Counted from the stretch's first letter, positions 34,101 to 46,979 are shown. The stretch is 64,000 nucleotides of DNA from Synchiropus splendidus (GCF_027744825.2 NC_071338.1:30299501-30363500), one strand, 5' to 3'. Numbers and translations: made by a program. Notes: generated from the sequence alone by a model not told the origin.

Positions 34101-37100
34101 ACCAGATTAAAAATGTCAGTGTTTGCTTCATCATCGCATATTGACATGTTCAAATGTCTGCAGCCGCTTTTCATATTTGTGCTTATTCTTCCCCTGTATT
34201 TGCAGAGTAGAGTAGGTCCCATTCGTGCTGGCTTGTGAGGCGGGAGAACCCTGAGTGATCCCCATGCTATTAGTCTGAATCACAGACGGGGACGGGGCAC
34301 GACCTCTGGACTCATTTACAACCAGCTTTTCGTCCATTGAAAACCGGGAAAGATAGTGTCGTTATTAACTTTTCAGGATGAGGAATATCTTAATCGCTTA
34401 AGCTGTTGGAGTGTTAACTTCCAAGTTAGTCGACAGTGCGGAAATGCTGCTGACGCTGAGTCAGACTCTCACGTGTGTTAGGACCAAGGGCATCGCATTA
34501 ATCAGACACACCTTCTCTCCTTTGATCTGCACACACTGAACATGTGAGTAAATGCCACAGTTATTATTTAAAAAAGCACGAGATGCTTCCTTTTATGCAG
34601 CTCTTTGATCTCTGTTTACTGTGTCTCACCGTGGCAAAGCTCTTGGACACGTGGATAACTGTGTTTTTTTCCTTATTGTAATGATAGAACTTAAAATAAT
34701 AATAATAAAATAATAACAATAATGCTCGGTTACACTTAATATTAAGGTCTCCTCTATAATGCATTATTGGTACATGCATAAAACGTCATAATGCTTATAT
34801 AGAACCTGCTAATGTTCATAACCGCATGTTACAACTAGTAACACTGTGACTTAATCTCCGAAAGGGAAATGGATGATCTGGGGGGCGAATTCTGGACGAA
34901 TGTTCAGTTTAAAATGCTCCAGTTTCAGATGTGAAATTATTAAATGAGCCTAAGGGTCATTCGCAGGTGTGCAGGGTTGAACTTCAAAGGTTATCGACCT
35001 TGAATAACTGACTCAGTTGATGATCTTTTTCATCTTTGAAATTATAATTTGATTCAATATTGTCTCATGCTGATGTGTTGGAATTAAGCAGACATTCGTA
35101 AGCCACGAGCTTCGTGTTCCGTTTTGGCCGGTTGTTTTTGAGTTCAGGGAAGCTGTTTCCTTCCTCTTCTTTTTTGTTGCTTTATTGATGTGTTGTTGCT
35201 TTTTCCTGCGTCACAAAATGATTTCATTTCATGACCTTTTACTGCTAGTAATTAAAGTAAAGCAATAAAACGCCCTCCCTTGAAATACGGTTCGGACCCA
35301 TGTTGTATGTGTAAATGAAGCGTGATTTGCTCCACATTTGTCGGTGTCCTGAATATACATACTATATAGATATAGTTGTATATAGTGTCATACAGGGGTT
35401 GGGCAAAATAATGGAAACACCTTAAAGCTAAAAAAGCTTTAAGGTGTTATTATATGGCCTGAATATTTGTGTGATTCAAATCATGTAATAGAACGTGATA
35501 TTTGTATCGCAATTACCGCTATTGGAAAAGCAGAAGCTTACCGCTATTGGAAAAGCAGAAGTGCACCGCGATGCGGAAGCAACCTCCGCGAGACTGCGGT
35601 ACAAAATCTGGCAAACCTGGCTCTGTCATCATCCTAGTGCTTTAGTGTAAAGTGTCATTCAAAGTCTGCATACATTGTTGAACTTTTGAAAATTTACCGG
35701 TTGCATTTTTCATCGACTGACTTGCTGTCGCAGCTCTATATTAACGCTAGATGCGGAAAGAGTTGTTTTATAAGTTTTGGGGGTGGGACCTGTGACCAGG
35801 TGTGTTTATATATTTGTTTTTTGATCTGCTGCAGTGTTTTGTTCCATCCTCTGCTTTTATTTAAGTGAATGGTAATTCAAGTACATGTTTATGAAAGTTA
35901 AATTTCTCTGTAACAACTTGTCGAGGGAATCGCTGCTCTCGATATTCAGCGAATGCGTGTCGATAAATCTGGCCTTGTGTCGTCCTCTTCCCGCTCAGCG
36001 AACAGAAGGACTACGTCCAGCAACGCTGGAAAGACGTGCGAGTGGGAGACTTTGTCCGCCTCTCCTGCAATGAGATCATCCCGGCAGATCTGCTGCTGCT
36101 CTACTCCTCCGACCCCGGGGGGGTCTGCTACATCGAGACGGCCAACCTGGATGGAGAGACCAATCTGAAGCAGAGGCAGGTGGTCTCGGAGCTGCACGTG
36201 GAGGTGAGTAGACTTGCGAATATGGAGTTACACAGTTCACTCTTGAGGTTTGAAACATGATGAAGTGACAACTCTTTTTATGTATTTTTTTTATTAACGT
36301 TGCTGACTTCTGGATAGTTGTTTTCAGCCTCTATTGTGTAAGGTCGACAGATGCGCTCAATAATTCACTTCCTGTGAAGCAGACAAAGATTAATTTCCCT
36401 AAATGACTCACAGAGAGAAGAGGCAGAGGCTGTGTTGAACCAAGTGTGTTAGAAGTGCAGGCACCAGGAAACGGAAGAGGCTTCCTGTGGCAACTACAGA
36501 TCGGAAATGTTGAGTCAAAACTTTCCCTCCAAGAAACTTGTATATGCAAGAAAGTTGAAATGTGTTTTAAACAGAGGCTCCTCCTCTTCGTTGGTCCTAT
36601 TTAGCTTCTGGAATTGTTACAAATCTAATATTTTGGTAATGAGTAATCGATGTTTGGGCGTTGACTGTCGTACCTGTTGGAGGATTAGAAGGTGTTGATG
36701 TTCTGACAAAGCGGATTTTCACTCCCATCAATAGCACACACACAAAGCCTGATACTGACACAAGCCTGAAGAGACGGCACCCGAAACAGAACGGCATGCA
36801 GCGAGGAGTCTCGGCCTCTAATAGCGTCACTCGGCCTGAGGAGACTAGCAAGTGTAGTAACAGCAACTTCCCATGCTGAGGCCAGCTAAACAATGTGGTT
36901 TTCCTAGCAGAAAATCTGTGTCTGATTTAGACAGAGATAAAAAAAAAAACTCCTGACAGTAATCTATTTTAAAGCTGCGACGTCTGCAGTTCTTTTGTCA
37001 CTTGAAGCTTGCATACTATATGACCCATTTCACTTCGTATTTTGTTTCCTTAAACCCTGTTTATTGCCTTTATTTATAGTAGTTTTATTGTTATTATTGA

Positions 37101-40100
37101 AAGCAAAGTTTATTCTTTTACTGATAATTAATAATGATAAATATTTTTGGTTCATTTGTTGAAAATGTGTGTATGCTTGTGCACTGCATAGGGGAGTGGT
37201 TTGGTCAGTAACTGTCCCATGATTCTCAAAAAGTGGTGTGGAGAGAGAATCATTTCTGATTCGTGCCATGTTTTATTTGATTTAGCATCAGTTGTTATGG
37301 GGAGTTCAGTTCCTCATTGCTTGCATAAACATGATGAACCAACCTGTGCATGAACCTAGAACCTGTTGATAATTCCAGGGAGAAGACTTCAGTCCCGAGA
37401 GCTTCTGCAGTCACGTCGTGTGCGAGACTCCCAACAACAACCTCGGCAGGTTCTCAGGTTACATGTGAGTTGTGTGTTTGTATGCACAGCAGTTCCTTGC
37501 TTTATGAGCTTCATTGGTTCGGGAGTTATTGGACGTTTTGTGGGATGGGTGCCAATAATGGCATGGTCCTTATAGTCCACCACCTGAGCAGCCTCCCATT
37601 CTATTCAACCTCACATTTGAAACGTGTTTAGACACTAATAAAACATGTCGTTCCACTAGTATCCACCGGAAACATCTGCTCGGTTCTCTTACACAGTACG
37701 AAGAACTCATAGACCAAGGCACTCTTTAACACAGGAACCACTGTTGTCAGGATTTGTGTCTCAATCGTGTGTTTGAGTAAAAGGAATTTGTGTGTTCAGG
37801 GAGAATCCCAATGGAGCTTGTGTTGGGCTGCACAAAAACAACCTTCTGCTGAGGAGCTGCACACTCCGCAACACTAAGACCGTGGTGGGCTTGGTGGTCT
37901 ACGCTGGTGAGTCTTCTTATTTCCTTCCAGTTTTATGTCACACGGCCTGAAGACCGTCACTGGTTGAGATGTGAAGACGCCTCACACTTGGAAGACCACA
38001 TGACTCGGATGCAATCCTCTTAAATGTGCAGTCACCCAACCCAACTCTGGATCTCTCAGGTCACGAGACCAAGGCCATGATGAACAACAGCGGGCCCAGA
38101 TACAAACGCAGCCTCCTGGAGCGCCGCCTGAACATCGACGTGCTCTGGTGTGTGCTGCTGCTGGTCGTCATGTGTCTGACCGCCTCCGTTGGTGAGTTGT
38201 CCGTCGGTTCCCGTCCTTCATGATGTCCCCTATAGCTGTGACTGAATGATTTTCAGGTTTTGCAACTGTGTGCGAGACTTCTCACTCAGACACCAACTTT
38301 CTCCATGCTCTGTTTTAATGTTTAATTGTAATGGCTGGCCACTTTTCCAGGGTGTCCCCTGCCTCTTGCCCCATTCCTCCATTGATGTCCTCATACCTGA
38401 GGTTACCGTAACGGTCTTATAGAAACGGAACAAAGATTTTTTTAATTTCAAACTCGTTCAATAAGAAAGTAGTTGTGTGGCTTGTTATTCCTGAATGCAG
38501 ACTGAGAAAACAGGTTTTTGAAAACACTTAAAAGGAAGTTGGTTAACTGGAGTTTGGATCTGGACCAGTTTCATGACAATGACGTGTTTCAATGCTGATC
38601 GCTGTGATGGCTTGTCACTGTGGTCTGACCTGGAGTGTTCGGGTGTCCTCCTCTCTTGCTCTGTCCCAGGTCATGGACTCTGGCTTCTGCAATTCAATAA
38701 CCCAGTCTACCTGGTGGACCAGGACACACCTCCTGCCCTCGCTGGCTTCTACGTCTTCTGGACCATGATCATCGTCCTGCAGGTGAAGTGGAGGCCATCC
38801 ATCCATCCATCCATGCGTCCATCCGTCCATCCGTCCATCCGTCCATCCATCCATGCATCCATCCATCCATCCATCCATCCATCCATCCATGCGTCCATCC
38901 ATCCGTCCATCCATCCGTCCATCCATCCATCCATCCATCCATCCATGCATCCATGCACCTCCCTTTCCCCCCTGTTATCAGCTGTTCAGGAACTCTTCCC
39001 TTCATTCATTGCTCCGAATATACATAGTATATTCATTCATTCATTCATTCATCCATGTTTCCATACAACAATCCAGGTTATCATCTATCTGTCTGTCCAT
39101 TTGTTGGGCCATCATTCATTAATTTACAGAGTTTTTTGGGGTATGATATTCTTTAAATTGTTTTTATATGCATAAAAATAGTCAGACTCAAATTGAGGAA
39201 AGAAGTCTTCTGTCAAACTAACCATATAAATGGAAAAAAGGTTGAACAACGGAAGCAGAAGAGCATTGCAATGATCATTTGATGAAGGGAAAATGATGAG
39301 AAATATGAGCTTTTCTCACACACCTTTTCCTCCTAAATCCTCAGGTGCTGATCCCCATCTCCCTCTATGTCTCCATTGAGATCGTGAAACTGGGCCAGGT
39401 CTACTTCATCCAGAATGACCTGCAGCTCTACAACCAGCAGCTGGACTCCAGGATCCAGTGCCGGGCTCTCAACATCACAGAGGACCTTGGTCAGATCCAG
39501 TACCTGTTCTCAGACAAGACCGGGACGCTGACCGAGAACAAGATGGTGTTTCGACGCTGCAGCATCTTCGGAGTGGAGTATCCGCATCGGGACAACGGTA
39601 GGGTTCCTCTGACACCAGACCGTGGAAACAGCTGTCCCCGGACTGACCCGCTCTGCACCCCTCAGCCCGCAGGTTGGACATGTACGAGGCCGAGGAGAGG
39701 AAGGGCGGGACGCTGAAGTCTGTGGGCAGTCGTCGCACCACCAGCTGTGCCTCGCTGCGCTGCAGCCGCAGCTCTGAGTCGCAGCACGGCTTCGCTGCAG
39801 AGTCCCCGGACGAAGACGTCCAGCAGACCACCAGCAACTTCTGCAGCAGCATGGTCTGATCCTTCTCTGCTCCGGTTTCTGCCTCTCAGTCTCCATCCAT
39901 CCATGCATCCTACAGTCTTGTTTTATATTTAACCATCCGACCATCCATTCCTAAGTCATTCATCTATATTACTATCCTTCCAACATTCATTTAATGACTG
40001 CATCACTTCCATTTATCGACCTTTTCATCCATCTGTCCATCTGTTTCTCCTTTAACTGAGTCATTACTTTTTATTGATCCATTCATGTATTTATTCATCC

Positions 40101-43100
40101 ACTCATCTTTACATTTTGCTCCCTTTCACCACACATTTAGCATCCATCTGTTAATTGATCCATTCATCCCTCATCCATCCATCTTTAGATATTCATTCAT
40201 CCACTATCCATCACTGCATCACCCATCTATCTATAAAAAGGGACATGGCATGAACACATCAGGAGCAAGGATTGAGCCACTCTACCATCATTTATCTATC
40301 CATCGTCCATCCATCTACGTATTCATTCATTCACCGTCTCATGTGTCCATTCCTCCGTATGTTCACCCTTACATCTTAAATTATGTTGCCGTTCCTTTTG
40401 GTAAATCTATCCATTCATGTACTAATTCATCCATTCATTCTTCCAACTTCATCCACTTGCTTATCGTGTGTTTCAGGAGGTGCTTCCAGACCCGGAACTT
40501 CTGAGAAAGCTGAGCTTCTTGCGAGCCCCGGGCACCGACGCCCCTGACGCTCCGTCCGTCCAGGAGCTGAGCTACATCACCGACTTCTTCCTGGCTCTGA
40601 CCATTTGTAACACCGTGGTGGTCTCCTCCGGCAGCCTGGCTCCTCACACGGTGAGTCTGAACACACAGGGTGTTGATGTTCTGAAAAGCGTCTCGAAATG
40701 ATGATCCTGTTTTAGGAGCAATGAATGTGAAAGGAAGGGTGACACAGGGGGACTAGTTAACCCTGTCAAACACTAAGTGAAACTGACATAATTTTCACCA
40801 TTCATGGAAAAATGTGAAAAGGTTAGCTGATAAAAATACATGAGGAGAGGGAACACACTTAAGACTGAGGAGCAGACAAAGATGGTGGAGGTAGGGGTTA
40901 TAACTTGTGTCAATGTGAAGAATTCATCTGGAAAATTTGTGCAGTGGTTGAATGTTTGAGCTGCAAGGAGACTTCTGGGTTGTAAATCACTGAGAAAACT
41001 AAAATTAGCCTTGAATATGAAATGATATTTGATTGACATCATAATTAAATCACTTGTTATGGGAGACAATAATAAAACACACAACGAAAAGACGAAAATT
41101 GACACGCCTTGAAAAGGAGGACGGTGTGATCCAAAATCACTCGACGGTTAATGAACACAAAGAATGTGACCACACTGTGGAACATGACACGTCCGTGTCA
41201 CTGCGGCTGCAACGAGCTGTGTAGGAAGTGGTTTAGGTGGCGAAGGAGGTGAGTCGAATCAGACAGAGAGAAAATCATTTCAAATAAAAGGACAATTTGT
41301 TTGTGAGTGATTCTTGTCTTCAAATTGGATGAGTGAATCTACTCCAGCAACAGTGGTACAGGTACAGCATTTTGAAGTTCTGATTTGAAGTGGAATATTT
41401 TGTTTTAAAAAAAATTCTAAAAGGGCCCAGAGGGTTAATGAAGATTTTGAGTTGGTAACAACACAGTTTACAGTTGTTGAATGTAGTCAGTAGTTGTGTA
41501 TCCTGTGTTGCTCGCTTGTCAACACCAGCACATGTGGGTCTATCCTGCTGAAACAGGAGACACCGGTGAGCTGCTGCTAAACAATGGAGGACGTTGGTGC
41601 TGACCTAATCTTGTATGTTTAGCATTCAAGCTAGCTAGCAGGTCGAGTCTTGTATGGACAAGCTCCGGGGACTGGTGTATGTTGAACTGCTTGTGATGAA
41701 TGCTGCTGAGTTGAACTTGGTTTGAAGATGCTTGCTTGCGGCAGGGGATAATAGCAAGTGTATCGATCAGCCATGATGTTGAGAGACCAGTATTTACCTG
41801 CAACAGTGGGCATGCTTGCTCATGTGTGTTCACCGGTCGTAGAAACAGGTCGGTCCACTGTTGACTGATACTGTTGTATGAACCCTGTGTAAGGTGAGAT
41901 GATCGACGGCTGCTGCAAAGAGGAAGTAGTTCACGTCAGAACATAGACCTTCAGATGTGCTTCTCGTGAGGATTGTGTAGCAGAACTGTTGTTTTGTGTA
42001 AGTCCCGTGACCTTGGTGTCCGACAGGTTCCTGAAGGTCACACACCCCTCAAATCCTTGGAGGAGATCAAGCAGTTGTTCCAGAGGTTCAGCTTCTCGCC
42101 TCCCTTCATCTCCTCCGCGAGCGCACTGGAGACCAGGAGCAGCCCGTGCACTTTCACCAAGCGACTGTTCGGTCGGGGCGGGACGGCCTCCTTCTCAACA
42201 CCCCCCACCAGCACCACTGAGATCTCGGTGGTCGGCCAGGAGGGCCCTCAGGACGCCTCAAATCTGAACCTTGAAGAGGAGTCTTCTGTCACCGCAGTGT
42301 CAGTGGATGGAGGTGCAGAAGGTCGTGGGCTGGATCCCGACTTTCTCAGGACGCAAGGGGACCTGCAGGAGGGTCCTGAGGAGCTACTGTATGAAGCAGA
42401 GAGCCCGGACGAGGCAGCGCTGGTCCACGCTGCCCGAGCGTATCAGTGTACTCTCCGGGCCCGGTCCGTGGAGCACCTACTGGTGGACCTGCCCGGGTTT
42501 GGTCCCGTTGTGGTGCCGCTGCTCCACATCATACCGTTCGACTCCAACAGGAAGAGAATGTCTGTGGTGGTCCGACACCCGCTCACTGGGGAGGTGGTCG
42601 TCTACACCAAGGGCGCCGATTCGGTCATCATGGACCTGGCTGAGGACCTGCAAGGTATCCAAGCCTGAAGCTCTGGCTTTGTCGTCCGTCCTGTGGCTGA
42701 GGTTGTCCACTGTGTGCAGGTGCAGACGCCGCCGGGCTTCACGCCTGCATCAGAGACCAAACCCAGAAGCACCTGGACGGCTATGCACGAGAAGGTCTGC
42801 GCACGCTTTGCATCGCCAAGAAGGTAATGAAGAGTTTGTGTCCTCAGGGGTCTTGGGCCAGACTCATGTGGCGTTCTGTGGTGGAGAGGGTCCACAGTCA
42901 TATCAGCATTTCATCCATACAAAGCTGGGATTTTCGTGTTGAAGACACTGGATCCGTGTCTGAAAAACACAGAGCTGCACATTTGCTCCTGTGCCTGGGT
43001 CCAGTTCCAGTTCACTGTAACCAGTGACTGCGGCTCAACCTCGTCACAGCGTATGTGCCGTCTTGTTCGTTTGCGGCATTACGACTCCACCTACAGGCGG

Positions 43101-45466
43101 AGATGTGTACTACATCGTTTTTAAGCGGACTCATGAGGAGGCCTGAAACGGCTTAATTTTTTTAGATCTCCGATATGTGATGCTGGATTCCATGAGAATT
43201 GTAGGTGTTACTCTTCTAACTGTTGAAGTTAAACACAGAAAAGACAAGTGAAACTTTTGCTAATGAGTGGACTGTTATGATGCATTTAGCATTTAACTCA
43301 CATGAAGACAGCTAAATGTAATATGTATAAATATTAGAGACGGGAGTAGCTTTAAAACAAATAAAGATTGTTATTAGATTTAATGTTTGACTCTGGAATA
43401 ATTCAATTCAAGTCTAGTCTGTCCAGGTTTTGGTGATGACATCACACTGTGTATATGCTGCTCCCTGGCTGTTCATGTGAAAGAGGTTTATACGCGGTTA
43501 ATCTGTTATTTGAATCGATAATATAGAGAAGTGATGATTTATTTTTCAGCGTAGGAGTCGCTAGTGGGCAGGTGAGATCAGGTCTTTGATGTGTGGGAGC
43601 CAGAGTGAAGGTGGTCTCTGTCATGCAGGTTCTGGATGGGAAGCAGTACGAGATGTGGCTGGAGAAGCAGCTGCAGGCCGAGAAGAGCATTGAGAACCGG
43701 GACCAGCTGATGCTGGAGTCAGCCGAGAGACTGGAGACCAAACTGACCCTGCTGGGTACCACACACACACGGACACACACACACACACACGCACACGCAC
43801 ACGCACACACACGCACACACGCACACACACACACAGTACCGTGACGACTCTGGTGCCGCTGCAGGCAGCACCGGCATCGTGGACCGGCTGCAGGAGGAGG
43901 TTCCGGAGACCATCGAAGCTCTTCAGAGGGCAGGGATCAAGGTTTGGGTTCTGACTGGAGACAAACAAGAGACGGCCGTCAACATCGCCTACGCCTGCAG
44001 GCTGGTCCGAGCCAGCGACCGACTGCTGACGGCCAACTGCGGCAGCAGGGTGAGTGTCAGGTCCGGACCTCTGTGAGGAAGCAGCCCTTGCCCCTGGAGA
44101 TGCTCTCTCCTCCCTCAGTCCATCACAGTTGAGGAACCTGGTTCCGTCTCGAGTAGATGTTTCAGGCTGCATCTTGCTTGCACTGAAGCTCAGAGCTGGA
44201 GGTCACTGGACTGCTTCTCCTGCAGGAAGCATGCGCCGTGTTCCTGGACAGGCTGCTGCGGGAAGTGGACCAGGGTCTGGACGGGGCTCCTGAGTCCTGC
44301 AGCGACGGGACGGCCGGCTTCATCCTGGTGATAGACGGCCGCACGCTGGGCTGGACCCTCCAGGAGGACCTGCAGAGCAGCTTCCTGGACCTGTGCCGCA
44401 GGTGCCGGGCCGTCATCTGCTGCCGCTCCACGCCGCTGCAGAAGAGCCAGGTGGTCCGGCTGGTCCGGGACCACCTGAAGGTCATGACCTTGGCCATAGG
44501 TGGGACCTGTGTAGGACCTGTCAGTGGGTCTCCAAGCGCTGACGACGTGTGGTCTTCTTCTCTCAGGGGACGGCGCCAACGACGTGAGCATGATCCAGGT
44601 GGCGGACGTGGGTGTGGGGATCTCTGGTCAGGAGGGCATGCAGGTACCCGTCTGAAGGCTGGACCACCATCTGCGGTGTCCCAGTCTCACTGTGTCCTTC
44701 CAGGCTGTGATGTCCAGCGACTTTGCCATCTCGAGGTTCCGGCACCTGAGTCGCCTGCTGCTGGTCCACGGTCGCTGGTGCTTCTCCCGCCTCCGGAACA
44801 TGATCCTCTACTTCATCTACAAAAATGTGGTGAGCGGTGGTGCTAATCTGGAACCACCTGGTGGTGGGATGTGGTGCTGGCCTGTAGAGTAAACCTCTCA
44901 CCTCGGTCCCGGCCCAGATGTATGTGAACCTGCTGTTCTGGTACCAGTTCTACTGCGGTTTCTCTGGCGCCGTCATGACCAACTCTTGGGTTCTGATCTT
45001 CTTCAACCTGTTCTTCACCTCGGTCCCTCCACTTGTCTATGGCGTCCTGGACAAAGACACGCCTGAGGAGGTTCTGACGGAGCTGCCGGAGCTGTACTCC
45101 AACACACACACCTCCAAGGTCTCTCTCACACACACACACACACACACACGCACACAATGTGCTTGTCAGCCCTGTGTGACCCTGTTCCTCCTCCTACAGG
45201 TCCGGGCCCTTGTGGTCTTCTGGGTCACAGTCCTGGATGCCTTCTACCAAAGTCTCGTCTGCTTCTTCGTACCTTACTTTGTGAGTACCAACTCGTGCCT
45301 CTGGTCACTCTGGTTTCCTCCCACTGAGGGTTCACCCGCCCCACTGATGTTTCAGGTCTATACTGGATCGGATGTGGCGGTTCTGTCCTTCGGCTCGCCC
45401 ATCAACGCCTCAGCGCTGTTCATCATCCTGCTGCACCAGGTTCTGGAGAGTCACACTCTGGTCGGG

Positions 45467-45543
<77 letters not shown>

Positions 45544-46187
45544 GAGTTCGCTCGGCCTTCATGAAGCTTCTGTTTCTCTCAGACGTGGATCCACCTGCTG
45601 GTTCTGCTCCTCAGCGCGGCGTCCTACTTCTTCTTCGTGCTTCTCTTCAGCGGGTTCTGTGTCACCTGCAGCCCACCCACCAACCCAGTGGGTGTGGAGC
45701 TGCTGGCCATGCGCCACCCACTCTTCTACTTGGTGTGTGTGCTGACCACGGTGGCTGCTCTGATACCCAGGTACACAAACGCACTCTTGTATTTCTATCC
45801 TTGTGGGGACAGTGTGAGGACCCCCTTGCCATGACCCTTTCCCCAGCCTCTCCGTCTAAACCTAACCATCCAAAACAAATGGCTCACCTGAACCAGGAGT
45901 GTGAACTTAGTTATGTTGAAGTCTTCATCCTCAAATCGAGGCTTGATCTCATGGGGTCCCCACAGAGTCATTCGCTCCTCACAAAGTAGTATAAACAAAG
46001 TACACACACCTGTGAGTGACCCGACTGACCATGTGCCGCTGCTCCCTGCAGACTTCTGGTCCGGGCTGTGCTCAACAGTGTCGGCAGGACAGCAGAGAGA
46101 AGCTCATCGTCGCCACCTGGCGTCGAGGAAACGTCCACACTGGAACCTCAAACACTCAAAAACTCAGGGATCATGAACCAGTGCTGA
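28170..46187 (+). CDS. atp10d: Class V P4-ATPase (phospholipid flippase), ATP10D-like
   Basis: Exons: 28170-28414, 28471-28665, 35999-36203, 37379-37464, 37800-37906, 38060-38191, 38670-38782, 39345-39597, 39666-39853, 40477-40650, 42027-42654, 42720-42823, 43629-43755, 43865-44049, 44226-44499, 44567-44643, 44704-44829, 44918-45118, 45200-45280, 45356-45460, 45583-45770, 46052-46187; 3930 nt, 1309 residues. P4 marks: DGET (198-201), IPISLYVS in membrane helix 4, phosphorylation site D418-KTGT (39513), [18 protein letters not shown] and [11 protein letters not shown] (from 1006, spanning exons 15-16). Ten membrane helices are expected. Such pumps move phospholipid to the cytosolic leaflet, usually with a CDC50 partner. 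ATP10D is preferred over ATP10A/B from recalled wording such as [15 protein letters not shown] and TWIHLLV, not from a search. Donors after exons 9, 18 and 20 are weak (GTC). The C-tail is short. A second possible first exon is listed separately. Convergent with brf1. Confidence 0.9.
28900..29720 (+). repeat. Degenerate CTACTGCT-rich low-complexity region
   Basis: Recurring CTACT, TACTGCTGC and TTTTACTT words, with a run of (CTA)n at about 29305-29325. It fills most of the space between the two alternative first-exon sets of the flippase. No coding sequence is supported. Confidence 0.6.
30033..30080 (+). other. Short upstream ORF overlapping the alternative flippase start
   Basis: ATG at 30033 opens a 15-codon frame ([15 protein letters not shown]) ending at the TGA 30078-30080. 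It overlaps the main ATG at 30043 in another frame. If transcribed, it could reduce translation of the alternative isoform. Confidence 0.4.
30043..30452 (+). CDS. Alternative first coding exon of the flippase (membrane helices 1-2)
   Basis: The open frame from the ATG at 30043 to a GT donor at 30453 encodes about 136 residues of a class V P4-ATPase N-terminus: [20 protein letters not shown], then helix 1 ([18 protein letters not shown]) and helix 2, ending CHVYS. It is homologous to exons 28170-28665 but clearly diverged and lacks their internal intron; the wording recalls ATP10A more than ATP10D. It ends in phase 2, as does 28665, so it joins exon 35999 in frame to give a 1299-residue protein. 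There is no stop, frameshift or missing motif. Alternatives: a leftover first exon of a lost tandem paralogue, or the true start of the gene with 28170-28665 as the alternative. The open frame and homology are seen; use in vivo is inferred. Confidence 0.75.
31095..31245. repeat. Palindromic repeat family P, copy 1
   Basis: Begins with GATGGGTGGATGAC and ends with TTCATGAAGCCTCATCTACC. It contains CACTAGACGGCGCTCT. Outer arms are inverted relative to each other. Related copies: 46980-47060, 47158-47330, 47335-47470, 50160-50290, 50828-51012 and 62488-62665. Confidence 0.6.
33242..33640 (+). mobile_element. RTE-type LINE 3' fragment
   Basis: Spread over several frames it reads [23 protein letters not shown] and [10 protein letters not shown], then [19 protein letters not shown]. 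This is the C-terminal end of the same LINE type as at 57.9-59.0 kb. Frameshifts break it repeatedly. Located in the large flippase intron. Confidence 0.75.
35396..35446. repeat. Hairpin next to a transposon-like terminus
   Basis: CAGGGGTTGGGCAAAATAAT followed by a perfect 12-bp inverted repeat CACCTTAAAGCT (35418-35429) and AGCTTTAAGGTG (35435-35446) with a five-A loop. The first part resembles termini of small fish DNA elements. No partner terminus was found. Confidence 0.55.
38797..38948. repeat. (ATCC)n microsatellite
   Basis: CATC/ATCC repeat with G interruptions in the flippase intron after exon 7, starting 15 bases after the splice donor. It yields spurious His-Pro-Ser-Ile frames. Confidence 0.95.
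39885..40445. repeat. Degenerate ATCC/ATTC repeat region
   Basis: Interrupted CCATCCAT and CATTCATTCAT words fill the intron between flippase exons 39666-39853 and 40477-40650. No coding content. Confidence 0.8.
43763..43840. repeat. (AC)n microsatellite
   Basis: CACA/GCACAC run in the short flippase intron between exons ending at 43755 and starting at 43865. Confidence 0.95.
45098..45160. repeat. CA-rich run crossing an exon-intron border
   Basis: ACACACAC at 45102-45110 lies in the coding end of flippase exon 44918-45118 (residues NTHTSK). CA repeats continue at 45127-45155 in the intron. The donor between them is the weak GTCTCT. Confidence 0.7.
45471..45542. repeat. (TC)n(AC)n microsatellite
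   Basis: TCTC run followed by an ACAC run in the flippase intron after exon 45356-45460, close to the GTCGGG donor. Confidence 0.95.
45785..45990. repeat. Common fish interspersed repeat (GTGGGGAC type)
   Basis: TTGTGGGGACAGTGTGAGGA, then TCTAAACCTAACCATCC, then TCTTCATCCTCAAATCGAGG and GGGGTCCCCACAGAG. It lies in the last flippase intron. A related segment is at about 14775-14900. The family name is not known to me. Confidence 0.5.
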
Positions 46188-46979
46188 AAACCCGGACCAC
46201 ACACTCCTTTCACCTCCTGCTATTGAGAAAGTATTGCTCCCGTCAGACTCAACGAATGTGTGAATAGCGCCCCCAGCTGTCCCATGTGGAGAGGTGCAGA
46301 ACTGTGTTACATATTTCAAATTGAAATAAGGCGTTTACATCCGATCAGGTCAGCTGACCTCACTGAATTTACATTACATTATGACCACCTGTGTATCGTT
46401 GTCTCTCAAAAAGCACTTATTTGTGATGTCATTTTAAATCGTAATTGTCTGGAAAATGTAATAAATCACTTAATTTAAGCAGAAAATAACGTTACAACGA
46501 AATGTCGACCTCAAGTGGCGGTAATGAGTCACTGCACAAACCTGTCACCCATCACCAAATGCAAGTTTTAACTTGCAACTTCTGTTTATATTCCTCTATA
46601 CGAGTGTTGATTAATTTATTCTTTAAAGTCGACAACACATTTCACAGCACAAGCGACCAGATCAAGGTCGTGTCCCGTCACTGCTCCACTTGGCTGTCGG
46701 TCCAAATTTCAGACGAGTGGTCATAATGTATTGGTTTCTGAGAATTATTTTGCAACTAATCAAACTGACGGTTGAAATCTGAAAATAAAAGAATAAAGTT
46801 GACGGGTTTCTCGTCGTCTGTGAGGCCTGGGTGTCGCCATTTATTGTCTTGTCAAATCTGTACAAAAGCGTATTTACACAAAAATATATTCACAAGTCAA
46901 GCGCGCTAAAAGTCCAATTTAAAAAGTCTCTGTTGTGAGAGAGCTTGAACAAGAGCTGCCAAAATACGCCCCGATGTGG

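Larger units (their letters stand above)
30453..35998 (+). other. Large intron before the common flippase body
   Basis: 5.5 kb between the alternative first exon and exon 35999. It holds a palindromic element (31095-31245), a T-run (about 32736-32758), an RTE LINE fragment (33242-33640), a piece of a common repeat with TAATGCATTATTGG (34725-34860), a hairpin (35396-35446) and a 24-bp direct repeat with TACCGCTATTGGAAAAGCAG (about 35516-35562). No further exon was recognised. Confidence 0.55.

Noticed and set aside
38573..39175. 200-codon frame with His-Pro-Ser-Ile repeats, and antisense Met-Asp-Gly-Trp frames
   Set aside because: Produced by the ATCC microsatellite; the only coding part here is flippase exon 38670-38782 in its own frame.
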